From the NCBI GenBank assembly GCA_002168115.1, contig NHCC01000021.1:39102-84062 (forward strand): a stretch of 44,961 nucleotides of DNA, written 5' to 3'. This document shows positions 1 to 7,764 of this stretch, piece by piece. A program made the position numbers and the translations under genes. This DNA comes from Rhodospirillaceae bacterium TMED23. Lineage in GTDB: Bacteria > Pseudomonadota > Alphaproteobacteria > Rhodospirillales > UBA2165. The notes beneath the pieces are model-generated. The model ran no database searches and had not been told where the DNA came from. It saw nothing but the letters and a program-made list of their open reading frames with translations. Positions within the stretch are counted from its first letter, which is position 1, and every line of letters starts with the position of its first letter.

Positions 1-1967
1 TCATCATTCGCTGTTGTAGGCGTTAACTCAGGCGCGCTCCACATGGCAGTTTCTCTGATTGCCGGCTCCATCCCCTCTGGCAAACTACCTGGCGACCAAT
101 GGGCAATTCCGCCAACCCTATAAAAGGGAACCGAATTTTCTGGATTGTTTCTCGCATAAATTTTATTATTAGAAAATTCAATTTCCTCTGCACTAACATT
201 AAGCATTGTAGCTGCAATTCGAGCCATTTTTTTCTTTACGCGCTCTGCAGCTAAGTCAGCCGCACTCGCGGATGCTGGAGAGAATCGACACGAATAATTT
301 CCTGCTGCAATTGACCAACCATCTTTCGCCGTATCTGTATCAAGAGAAACGACCACATTTTCTGGATCTATGCCCAACTGATCAGATATAATTTGAGCGA
401 GAGCTGTTTTGTGCCCTTGCCCTTGAGGCACAGAGTCGCCAACGACATTCACAGACCCCAAAGCGTCAACTGATACTGTAACTGATGCAACGGCCCCATC
501 TTTTGGCCCTGCTCTATTCCTCTCCTCACCTGTCTTCAGAGTTGAAATGTACCCCATATTTGATTGGCTCGGCTCAACACAAGAAGCATAGCCAATTCCG
601 TATAACTTTCCTGATCTACGCGCTACATCTCTCCTCTTCAAAAGATCGTCCAGACCCCCCTTTTTGACGGTTTCTTCGATAGTTTTATGATAATCACCTG
701 AGTCTAAAAGGGCGCCTGCGATTGTCTTGTAAGGAAATTCAGAAGACTTGATCAAATTACGTTTCATCAAATCTAAAGGGTCAATTTTTAGCTGTGAGGC
801 AATCTTTTGCATAACACGCTCGACAGCGAAATAAAGTTGAGGACCACCAAACCCCCGAACTGCTCCAGTCGGACACTTGTTTGTTATCATTATATGATTT
901 GTAACTTCCAAATTTCTGATAGTATAACCGTTTGTTGAGACCCCATGCATCCTATATATTGGAGCCGGCATTGGAGCTCTCAGATATGCTCCATGATCAT
1001 CCCAATGGTTCAAACGCAAGCCGTTTATTATTCCATCACTTGAATATGCGGCTTCAACTTCAGTAACGCGATTAGGCGCAACACTTGATGCCGATAAGTG
1101 TTCTAATCGATCTTCAATCCATTTAATGGGCCTTTTAGCTTTTCGCGCTAAGATACACAAAACTACGATATGAGGAAATATTACGAGTTTAGTTCCAAAA
1201 CTTCCACCCGAGTTCTCTGGACTTCTATGACGCAACGCAGCAGTGCGAATCCGTAATGCCAATGCCATCACAGTATGTACTGAAAAAGGGCCCTGAAAGT
1301 TTGATAGAACATCGAAGCCCTGGGTTGCCTCTGCGTACTCAGCGACAATTGCATACGTTTCCATCGGAGTAATTGAATTCCTAGGATACTTAACTTTTAT
1401 CTTAGTAATATTCTCTGCCTCATCGAATGCTTTTGCGGGATTACCGTGAACAAAATGTCTCTTCGAGACACAATTAGATTTTGATCGAGGATGTATCAAC
1501 GGGGCATCTTGGCCTTCAGCCTCTACAGGATCCACAACTGCCTCTAGAACATCATACTCAACCTTAATAAGGTCAAGGGCATCTTCTGCGATATAACGAT
1601 TAGTTGCAGCTACGACGGCTACCGGATCACCCACATGCCTTACTTTATCTACCGCCAGTCCATAGTAATCGATTGGATTTTCAAATCCAACAATTAGTGG
1701 ATCAGTCTCACGGGCCATGTCCTCGCCAGTTACAACAGCGTAAACGCCTGACATTTTAAGAGCTTCGGTGTAATCTATTGAAACAATTACTGCATGGGCG
1801 TGCGGAGATCTTAAAAACGCCGCTTCCAAAGTGTTCTTCTTTACAGGAATATCATCAACAAATTGTCCTTGCCCCTTCAATAACGCATAATCCTCGACCC
1901 TCAGCATTCTTCGGCCGATGTTTTTATCTTTATTTTTCTGTTCAACAGGAATAGAAAAATTGGTCAT
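1..1967 (-). CDS. Molybdenum hydroxylase large subunit (xanthine/CO dehydrogenase family), 3' end cut off
   Basis: This reading frame is absent from the ORF track because it runs off the window edge; I read it by reverse-complementing. It starts at ATG 1965-1967 and stays open for about 655 residues to position 1. The family normally has about 760-790 residues, so the C-terminal part with the catalytic glutamate lies outside. Visible family motifs are an N-terminal 'GRRMLRVEDYALLKGQG', 'SGGSFGTK' (the GGGFGxK site) and 'PTGAVRGFGGPQ' at the molybdopterin site. Such enzymes hydroxylate heterocycles, aldehydes or CO with a Mo-cytosine-dinucleotide cofactor, and need separate FeS and FAD subunits not seen here. 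The CO dehydrogenase loop AYxCSFR is not seen, so CO oxidation is unlikely. It is divergent from hyuAB, suggesting N-heterocycle oxidation feeding ring opening. Substrate unknown. Confidence 0.9.
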   Translation of the reverse strand, partial: MTNFSIPVEQKNKDKNIGRRMLRVEDYALLKGQGQFVDDIPVKKNTLEAAFLRSPHAHAVIVSIDYTEALKMSGVYAVVTGEDMARETDPLIVGFENPIDYYGLAVDKVRHVGDPVAVVAATNRYIAEDALDLIKVEYDVLEAVVDPVEAEGQDAPLIHPRSKSNCVSKRHFVHGNPAKAFDEAENITKIKVKYPRNSITPMETYAIVAEYAEATQGFDVLSNFQGPFSVHTVMALALRIRTAALRHRSPENSGGSFGTKLVIFPHIVVLCILARKAKRPIKWIEDRLEHLSASSVAPNRVTEVEAAYSSDGIINGLRLNHWDDHGAYLRAPMPAPIYRMHGVSTNGYTIRNLEVTNHIMITNKCPTGAVRGFGGPQLYFAVERVMQKIASQLKIDPLDLMKRNLIKSSEFPYKTIAGALLDSGDYHKTIEETVKKGGLDDLLKRRDVARRSGKLYGIGYASCVEPSQSNMGYISTLKTGEERNRAGPKDGAVASVTVSVDALGSVNVVGDSVPQGQGHKTALAQIISDQLGIDPENVVVSLDTDTAKDGWSIAAGNYSCRFSPASASAADLAAERVKKKMARIAATMLNVSAEEIEFSNNKIYARNNPENSVPFYRVGGIAHWSPGSLPEGMEPAIRETAMWSAPELTPTTAND

Positions 1968-2106
1968 ATACAATTAAGCTCTTTTCTTTTTAATAAACCG
2001 TTAGTTGCAAATATTTCTGTAACTATAAACAAAATAGCGGTTTTTTCTTATTTGCCAAGCTCTCTTCTTTCCGCTGAGTAATATTAAAATTCATAAAATC
2101 TATCCA

Positions 2107-2135
2107 TTGCATCCAATTAATTCAATCTTTATATA
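2107..2135 (+). promoter_or_regulatory. Candidate sigma70-type promoter of hyuA
   Basis: TTGCAT (2107-2112), a 17-base spacer and TATATA (2130-2135) lie 34 bases upstream of the hyuA ATG, in the 201-base divergent gap. An AAGGAT ribosome site (2156-2161) sits 7 bases before the start codon. This is a pattern match only. Confidence 0.4.
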
Positions 2136-2168
2136 CAAGAAGTATTTAATTTATTAAGGATATTTTAA

Positions 2169-4226
2169 ATGGGGTGGTTAATTGGTGTTGACGTTGGAGG
2201 AACCTTTACGGATTTTTTTGCTACAGAACGAGAAACCAATTCTGTAAAATATTTTAAACGACCATCGACGCCTAAAAATCCCGGGGAAGCAATTTTTCTT
2301 GGCCTGAAAGAAATGTGTGAGAGCCTTAAAATTGCGCCAGACACTATCGAACAACTTTGTCATGGAACTACCGTCGCAACAAATGCATTAATTCAAAGAA
2401 AAGGTGGCAAAGTAGCACTCGTTACAACAGAAGGTTTTAGAGATCTATTAGAGATAGGTCGCCAAACTCGGCCACATATGTACTCACTTCAAGAAGACCA
2501 GCCAGAGAGCTTGGTGCCACGTAAATATCGATTTGAAGTAAAAGAGCGTACTAATTCAGACGGAACTATCATAAAAGAAATTGATAAAAATAATTTAAAA
2601 GTTTTATTCGATGAAATAGAACACTCAAAGGTAGATTCTATAGCCATTTGTTTTTTGTTCTCTTTTATTAATAATAAGCCAGAAGAATTAGTCGCTAAAT
2701 TACTTAAAAATAGATTCCCAAATATTCCAATTTCCCTTTCATCTGAAGTGCGCCCAGAATTTAGAGAATACGAGCGCTTTTCTACCACCGCGTTGAACGC
2801 CTATCTACAACCAATTATGGGCTCTTATTTGGACTATCTTGATAATAATATAAAATTAAATATTCCAAATGCACCACTTAGAATTTATCAATCCAGCGGC
2901 GGATTAATGTCAATTAATACTTCAAAAAAATTTCCAATCAGGACCGCATTGTCAGGTCCCGCAGCTGGAGCTGTAGGAGCAGTTAATATTGCAAAAGAGA
3001 GCAACCGCTCAAAAGTAATAACTTTAGATATGGGGGGGACCAGTGCTGATGTAGCCCTAGTTAGGGACTTTGATGCCGGTACAAGCCTCGATCGTGAAGT
3101 CGCTGGTTTTCCGGTTCGCCTTCCTATGGTCGACATTCATACGGTTGGGGCTGGGGGTGGCTCAATCTCTTGGGTAAGCAAGGATGGACTGATGAAAGTA
3201 GGCCCGAAAAGCGCGGGTGCTGACCCTGGACCTGCTTGCTATAACCTAGGCGGCAATGAACCAACGGTGACCGATGCAAATTTGGTTTTAGGGCGACTTT
3301 CTGGACAAGGCCTGATTGGTGGCGCAATGAAGTTAGACCTAGAATCAGCAAGAGCTTCCATTAAAAAACTAGCAGATAAATTTGGCTTTAGTATCGAAAA
3401 AACAGCTCAGGGTATCATTAAAATTGTTATTTCGAACATGGTAAGAGCGGTTCGTGCCATGTCAGTAGAAAGAGGACATGACCCCCGAGACTACAGCCTA
3501 ATGGCATTTGGCGGTGCCGGCCCTTTGCACGGCTCGCAGGTTGCAAAGTCGATAGATATAAAGGAAATCATTGTTCCTCTAGCACCAGGTATTTTATGCG
3601 CGCAAGGATTAATAGCTTCAGATATTAAGGAGGATTTTATTAAAAGTGGTCGGTTCCATGTAAATGCGGATTGGTCAATTAATGTTCGAGAAATAATGGA
3701 TTCATTGAGTCACGAAGCTAAAGAGTGGTGCAAAACCGAACGAATAGAGAAGAAAAAACAACTTTACAGTGTAACATTAGATGCGCGGTATGTTGGACAA
3801 AATTTTGAACTTCAGGTCACCTACAAAGAAGCAAAAAGTTGGGAAATTCCAATGCCCTTAGATGCAGATGAGGTTATTGATAGATTTAATGCTGCACATG
3901 AGCAGTTATATGGCTTTGCTAATACCGATGAACAAATCGAAGTCGTAAATATTAGATTAAATGTCAGCGGAAATTTTAATGAACCCTCAGAATCAAATAA
4001 AAAAAATACGACAATAAAAAGTGTTAATCCGATAAGTGAAAGGCTGGTTTGGTTTGATGATGAAAAACCATTAAAAACAAATGTTTTTGATCGTAACGAT
4101 CTCAAGGCTGGCTTTGAAATAGAAGGTCCCGCAATAATTGAACAATTTGATTCAACAACTGTTATTTACCCGAAAGACCGGGTTGTAATTGACAAATCCT
4201 TAAATATTGTTATTTCAATATCTTAG
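2169..4226 (+). CDS. hyuA: Hydantoinase/oxoprolinase subunit A (HyuA-type)
   Basis: Predicted ATP-dependent amidohydrolase subunit of the N-methylhydantoinase/5-oxoprolinase family, cytoplasmic, working with HyuB encoded next door. The 685-residue length is normal for separate A subunits. The actin-like ATPase fold is shown by 'IGVDVGGTFTDF' at residues 5-16, 'HGTTVATNALI' near residue 65, 'SGPAAGAVGA' near 262, 'DMGGTSADVALV' near 290, 'GADPGPACY' near 350 and 'RGHDPRDYSLMAFGGAGPLHG' near 435 (only the family core is quoted). ATG at 2169 has an AAGGAT site 7 bases upstream. HyuB begins 18 bases after the stop, so the two form an operon. The exact substrate (hydantoin, oxoproline or another lactam/imide) cannot be read from sequence. 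Confidence 0.93.
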   Translation: MGWLIGVDVGGTFTDFFATERETNSVKYFKRPSTPKNPGEAIFLGLKEMCESLKIAPDTIEQLCHGTTVATNALIQRKGGKVALVTTEGFRDLLEIGRQTRPHMYSLQEDQPESLVPRKYRFEVKERTNSDGTIIKEIDKNNLKVLFDEIEHSKVDSIAICFLFSFINNKPEELVAKLLKNRFPNIPISLSSEVRPEFREYERFSTTALNAYLQPIMGSYLDYLDNNIKLNIPNAPLRIYQSSGGLMSINTSKKFPIRTALSGPAAGAVGAVNIAKESNRSKVITLDMGGTSADVALVRDFDAGTSLDREVAGFPVRLPMVDIHTVGAGGGSISWVSKDGLMKVGPKSAGADPGPACYNLGGNEPTVTDANLVLGRLSGQGLIGGAMKLDLESARASIKKLADKFGFSIEKTAQGIIKIVISNMVRAVRAMSVERGHDPRDYSLMAFGGAGPLHGSQVAKSIDIKEIIVPLAPGILCAQGLIASDIKEDFIKSGRFHVNADWSINVREIMDSLSHEAKEWCKTERIEKKKQLYSVTLDARYVGQNFELQVTYKEAKSWEIPMPLDADEVIDRFNAAHEQLYGFANTDEQIEVVNIRLNVSGNFNEPSESNKKNTTIKSVNPISERLVWFDDEKPLKTNVFDRNDLKAGFEIEGPAIIEQFDSTTVIYPKDRVVIDKSLNIVISIS

Positions 4227-4244
4227 AGCGCCAAGGGTATGAAA

Positions 4245-5939
4245 ATGTCTAAAGCAAATAGTTCACTTGATCCCATTACATTAGAAATAATATTCAATGC
4301 ACTCAGATCTGTCGCTGATGAAACTTTTATAACATTAATGAAGAGTGCATACTCAACCAATATAAAAGAGCGTCGAGATCATTCTACAGCTATAATGGAT
4401 AAGTATGGCCGTTTAATAGTCCAAGCTGATGCATCACTTCCTGTGCATCTAGCATCAATGGGCGGACTTATGGTTTCACTTTTAAAAAAATATAAAGGAA
4501 ATATTTTCCCGGGTGATATATTCATTGGCAATGATCCGCACGTTGCTGGCGGCACACATTTGCCAGATATCAATATGGCTATGCCTCTTTTTTTTGAAGG
4601 ACAGTTAATTGCATTTATGTGCAATATTGCGCACCACGCCGATGTTGGTGGGTCGGTTCCAGGAAGTATGGCCGGCGGTATGACCGAAATATTTCAAGAG
4701 GGCATTAGACTTCCAGTAACGCGACTTTTTGAGGCTGGGGAACTTCAAGCCGATATTATGGAATTAATATTACTAAATGTTAGAATTCCAGAGGAGCGGC
4801 GCGGAGATTACTACGCGCAAATCGCATCATGTCGTCTTGGGACAACACGGCTATCTGAGTTAATTGAGAATTATGGTATTACACAACTAAATAACAGCTT
4901 TGACGAGATCATTCATCGAACTAAAAAAAGAATGAAAGAAGCTATAATTGAGATACCTGACGGCATCTATGAATTTAGCGATATTATGGATGATGATGGA
5001 ATGGGCACGTTAGAAATCCCAATTTGCGTGTCAATAATGGTAAAAAATGATTACATATTATTCGATTTTACCGGAACCGCAGATCAAGTAACGGGCAACA
5101 TTAACGTAACACTAAATGCCACTCAGGCCTCTGTATGCTATGCATTGAAGGCTTTGCTTGATCCAGATGTACCAAATAATCAAGGCGTCTTGGATTTACC
5201 AGAAATAATTGTCAAAAAAGGTTCATTACTTGATGCTCAATTTCCTGCGCCCGTAGCGGCGCGCGCGAATACATGCCAAAGAATAATCGATGTCATACTT
5301 GGTGCTTTAGCGAAAGCAAAACCGGAGGCCGCAGTTGCTGCGGCAAACGGAGCAAATACTACGGCTGTATTTTCAGGTGTAAATCCCAGCACTGGCGTCA
5401 GTTATGTCTATCTTGAAACACTAGGAGGTGGGTTTGGAGGACGCGCAACAAAGGACGGAAAAGATGGTGTTCAGGTACACATAACAAATACTTCCAATCT
5501 ACCAGTTGAAGCAATAGAAATGGAGTACCCTCTTATGGTTCATTCTTATAAATTAATTGAGGACTCAGGTGGCGCGGGGCGTAATCGGGGAGGACTTGGA
5601 TTAGAAAGAATTATCGAGCCAATAAAACATGATTGTACTTTCAATGGAGCAGGTGAGCGATTTGAAAATCAACCATGGGGAATTTTTGGTGGTGAAGATG
5701 GAAAATCAGGCGAATTTATTAAAGTCGATAAATCAGGCAAAGCGAGCAGGCTAAATAATAAGCCGATAGCAATAGAAGTTAAGGAAAATGAGAGCATTGT
5801 AATTAGAACTCCCGGTGCCGGCGGGTATGGGCCCGCTAAAGAACGTGAGATTAAAGATATCTCTGCAGATGCTGTAAATAAAAAATTTAGCTATAATTTC
5901 CTCGAGAAAAAATATCCACAATGGAAAAATGGCACATGA
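4245..5939 (+). CDS. hyuB: Hydantoinase/oxoprolinase subunit B (HyuB-type)
   Basis: Second subunit of the hydantoinase/oxoprolinase. The N-terminus has 'DPITLEIIFNALRSVADE', followed by 'GDIFIGNDP', 'HLPDIN' and 'AHHADVGGSVPGSM' (residues about 85-145), all typical of the HyuB family. A glycine-rich C-terminal segment 'TPGAGGYGPA' is also typical. The ORF track starts at 4239, but its AAGGG site would be only one base from that ATG. The in-frame ATG at 4245 lies 7 bases after AAGGG, so I prefer it (564 residues). It is the obligate partner of hyuA. The next gene overlaps its end, suggesting translational coupling. Confidence 0.92.
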   Translation: MSKANSSLDPITLEIIFNALRSVADETFITLMKSAYSTNIKERRDHSTAIMDKYGRLIVQADASLPVHLASMGGLMVSLLKKYKGNIFPGDIFIGNDPHVAGGTHLPDINMAMPLFFEGQLIAFMCNIAHHADVGGSVPGSMAGGMTEIFQEGIRLPVTRLFEAGELQADIMELILLNVRIPEERRGDYYAQIASCRLGTTRLSELIENYGITQLNNSFDEIIHRTKKRMKEAIIEIPDGIYEFSDIMDDDGMGTLEIPICVSIMVKNDYILFDFTGTADQVTGNINVTLNATQASVCYALKALLDPDVPNNQGVLDLPEIIVKKGSLLDAQFPAPVAARANTCQRIIDVILGALAKAKPEAAVAAANGANTTAVFSGVNPSTGVSYVYLETLGGGFGGRATKDGKDGVQVHITNTSNLPVEAIEMEYPLMVHSYKLIEDSGGAGRNRGGLGLERIIEPIKHDCTFNGAGERFENQPWGIFGGEDGKSGEFIKVDKSGKASRLNNKPIAIEVKENESIVIRTPGAGGYGPAKEREIKDISADAVNKKFSYNFLEKKYPQWKNGT

Positions 5940-6841
5940 CCGAGTTAATAATTCCAGAACCCAATGAAGTTTTCAGTGTTGAAGTTAAGGGTGGAACAGA
6001 GATAATTGTAAGGCGATATTTTAACTCATGCAGGCCTTGCCTTTTACTTAGCCACGGTAATGGATTTGCAATTGATGCCTATTCACCCTTTTGGGGCCAG
6101 TTAAGGTCCGAATTCGAACTTTGTGTATATGATCAACGTCATCATGGACACAATCAGCCATCTAGTTCTAACGACGCTGACTTCGATCTATTTGCCGATG
6201 ATTTAGACAAAATAATTTCCAAGGTTAGGCAAATAATAACAGATGTCTCAATATATGGCGTTTATCACTCCCTTTCAGCTGTCGCCTCTCTACTTCACGC
6301 AAAAAATTATAAAAACCATTTGGACGCCCTTGTTTTATTTGATCCGCCTTTGCAACCTCCAAAAGACCATAAATTGTACTCCATAGCTCATAATTTTGAA
6401 ATGAAGTTATCAGATTGGGCAAAAAATCGACAAAGTCAATTTACCTCTCCAGCCGAACTAGCGCATCAATTTCGTAAGTCACGATCTTTATCTGGTTGGG
6501 TCGATGGTGCTCACGAGCTAATGGCTAAATCCGTACTTAAAGAAACGGGATCGAACTGGGAACTAATTTGTCCCCCAGATATTGAGTCCCAAATTTATAG
6601 ACACAACGCTTCCTTAATTCTTTGGGACTTTTTTGAAAACCAAACAGTGCCGATCGCACTAATTATTGCTGATCCTAGTCATCCTGCCGAACAGGCACCA
6701 GCCAAAGTTTGTTCAAGTTTGGTAAAAAAATCATCAATACCATTTATAACAATATCTGGTACTACTCACCTACTTCAGATTGAGAAGCCCGAAGAATGTA
6801 GAGTGGCATTAAAAAAACTTTTACGGGAAATTACACTTTAG
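5936..6841 (+). CDS. Alpha/beta hydrolase with unusual nucleophile elbow
   Basis: Alpha/beta-hydrolase fold: oxyanion-type 'LLSHGNG' near residue 42, 'YDQRHHGH' near 70 and a late 'TTHLLQIEKPEE' supplying the likely catalytic histidine. The nucleophile elbow reads 'GVYHSLSA', with Ser117 (track numbering) flanked by Tyr and Ser where GxSxG has glycines, so activity is not assured. The ORF track starts at 5921. The in-frame ATG at 5936 overlaps the hyuB stop as ATGA, which is the usual coupling arrangement, so I prefer it (301 residues). Being the third gene of the hyuAB operon, it probably acts on a product of heterocycle opening such as an ester, lactone or amide. Substrate unknown. Confidence 0.8.
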   Translation: MTELIIPEPNEVFSVEVKGGTEIIVRRYFNSCRPCLLLSHGNGFAIDAYSPFWGQLRSEFELCVYDQRHHGHNQPSSSNDADFDLFADDLDKIISKVRQIITDVSIYGVYHSLSAVASLLHAKNYKNHLDALVLFDPPLQPPKDHKLYSIAHNFEMKLSDWAKNRQSQFTSPAELAHQFRKSRSLSGWVDGAHELMAKSVLKETGSNWELICPPDIESQIYRHNASLILWDFFENQTVPIALIIADPSHPAEQAPAKVCSSLVKKSSIPFITISGTTHLLQIEKPEECRVALKKLLREITL

Positions 6842-6843
6842 AT

Positions 6844-7575
6844 TTAAAACGTTTTCACTAGATTGATTGATGTCTTTGGATCTTTATTTATTGAGGCCAT
6901 AAATCGTTCGTGAAATAATTTAGTATGTTTTCTGGCCACTTCTTCCGCCATCTCAATATCTTTATTTGAAATGGCTGTAATCATTTCCTTGTGCTGGTTA
7001 ACCACCTCGCTGTAATAATTGTCATCATAGTAACTATTTGATACCCCAGTCCCAAAAGCTGATAAAGATAATCTTAGTCCCGTGGAAAGAAGTTTTCCAT
7101 ACAGTGCTCCAACATATTTATTTCTGCATGCATCTATCATTACAGAGTGAAATTCGTTATTCGTTTCACCCATTTTAACGATATTCCGTAAATCAGTAGC
7201 TGCAATAAAATCTTCATTAATACGCCTTAAGAGTTTCAACTGATCGTCATAACACCTCTCCGCACATAACTTTAGGACCATCCGCTGACAAACGTCCAAT
7301 GCTTCAAAATACTGTGGTATATCAGATATATCTATTGCTGAAACATGAGCTCCCTTATTTGGGTGTAAATTTACTAAACCCTCAGAAGCTAGGCGAATTA
7401 GGGCTTCCCTGACAGGAGTTCTAGATAGATTAAACCGATCTTTTAAAATCGATTCTTCGATATGCTCCCCAGGCTTTAAACGCAGTTGTAGTATATCCTC
7501 TCTCAAACCAACATAAATACTCTGGGCCCCTGTTCCACGAGGTCGACCGCGTGTTTTCTTTTCGTTACCATTCAT
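6844..7575 (-). CDS. GntR-family transcriptional regulator, FCD (FadR-like) subfamily
   Basis: Residues about 17-82 form the winged helix-turn-helix, with 'LKPGEHIEESILKDRF' and 'LSRTPVREALIRLASEGLV'. Residues about 95-225 form the all-helical FCD ligand domain. Its metal ligands appear as the histidines in 'NNEFHSVM', 'NQHKEM' and 'ARKHTKLFH', with Asn in the usual Asp position. The extreme N-terminus has 'KKTRGRPRGTG', which matches the AT-hook core GRP. The gene converges on the hydrolase with only 2 bases between them and is divergent from the CoA ligase, so it most likely regulates the aromatic acyl-CoA genes and itself. The ligand is unknown; a carboxylate or acyl-CoA is usual for the family. 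Confidence 0.9.
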   Translation of the reverse strand: MNGNEKKTRGRPRGTGAQSIYVGLREDILQLRLKPGEHIEESILKDRFNLSRTPVREALIRLASEGLVNLHPNKGAHVSAIDISDIPQYFEALDVCQRMVLKLCAERCYDDQLKLLRRINEDFIAATDLRNIVKMGETNNEFHSVMIDACRNKYVGALYGKLLSTGLRLSLSAFGTGVSNSYYDDNYYSEVVNQHKEMITAISNKDIEMAEEVARKHTKLFHERFMASINKDPKTSINLVKTF

Positions 7576-7591
7576 AATTACATCTCGGCAA

Positions 7592-7619
7592 TTTATAAAA
7601 AACCTTTTTGACGAATCAA
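7592..7619 (-). promoter_or_regulatory. Candidate promoter of the GntR gene
   Basis: Read on the minus strand: TTGATT, a 16-base spacer and TATAAA, ending 16 bases before the GntR start codon. A perfect inverted repeat TTTGA-CGAA-TCAAA (7607-7620) overlaps the -35 element and could be an autoregulatory operator. Pattern match only. Confidence 0.35.
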
Positions 7620-7673
7620 ATATTTTAAACCTTTAATATCGTTATTGCACGCTTGTTTTTTTTTATGATTAAA

Positions 7674-7686
7674 TACATTATATGTA
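7674..7686. promoter_or_regulatory. Small palindrome, possible GntR operator
   Basis: TACAT-TAT-ATGTA is a perfect inverted repeat with 5-base arms in the GntR/CoA-ligase divergent region. It lies 78 bases before the ligase start, a sensible site for regulator binding. It is short and AT-rich, so chance is possible. Confidence 0.2.
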
Positions 7687-7764
7687 AATTGATTAGTATT
7701 ATATTTTTCTAGAATTTTTATGATATTAGCTGTCACAAAACTTTGATATCGGGGGTATGAAGTT

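Noticed and set aside
485-667. 60-residue plus-strand ORF
   Set aside because: It is antisense to the truncated molybdenum hydroxylase, with no family features or ribosome site; a shadow frame.
1-1967. Aerobic CO dehydrogenase CoxL as the identity of the first gene
   Set aside because: The active-site loop typical of form I CoxL is not seen; the 'PTGAVRGFGGPQ' region fits general Mo hydroxylases instead.
7652-7664. T-run upstream of the CoA ligase that could end a terminator
   Set aside because: No GC-rich hairpin precedes it on the plus strand and no plus-strand gene ends there.
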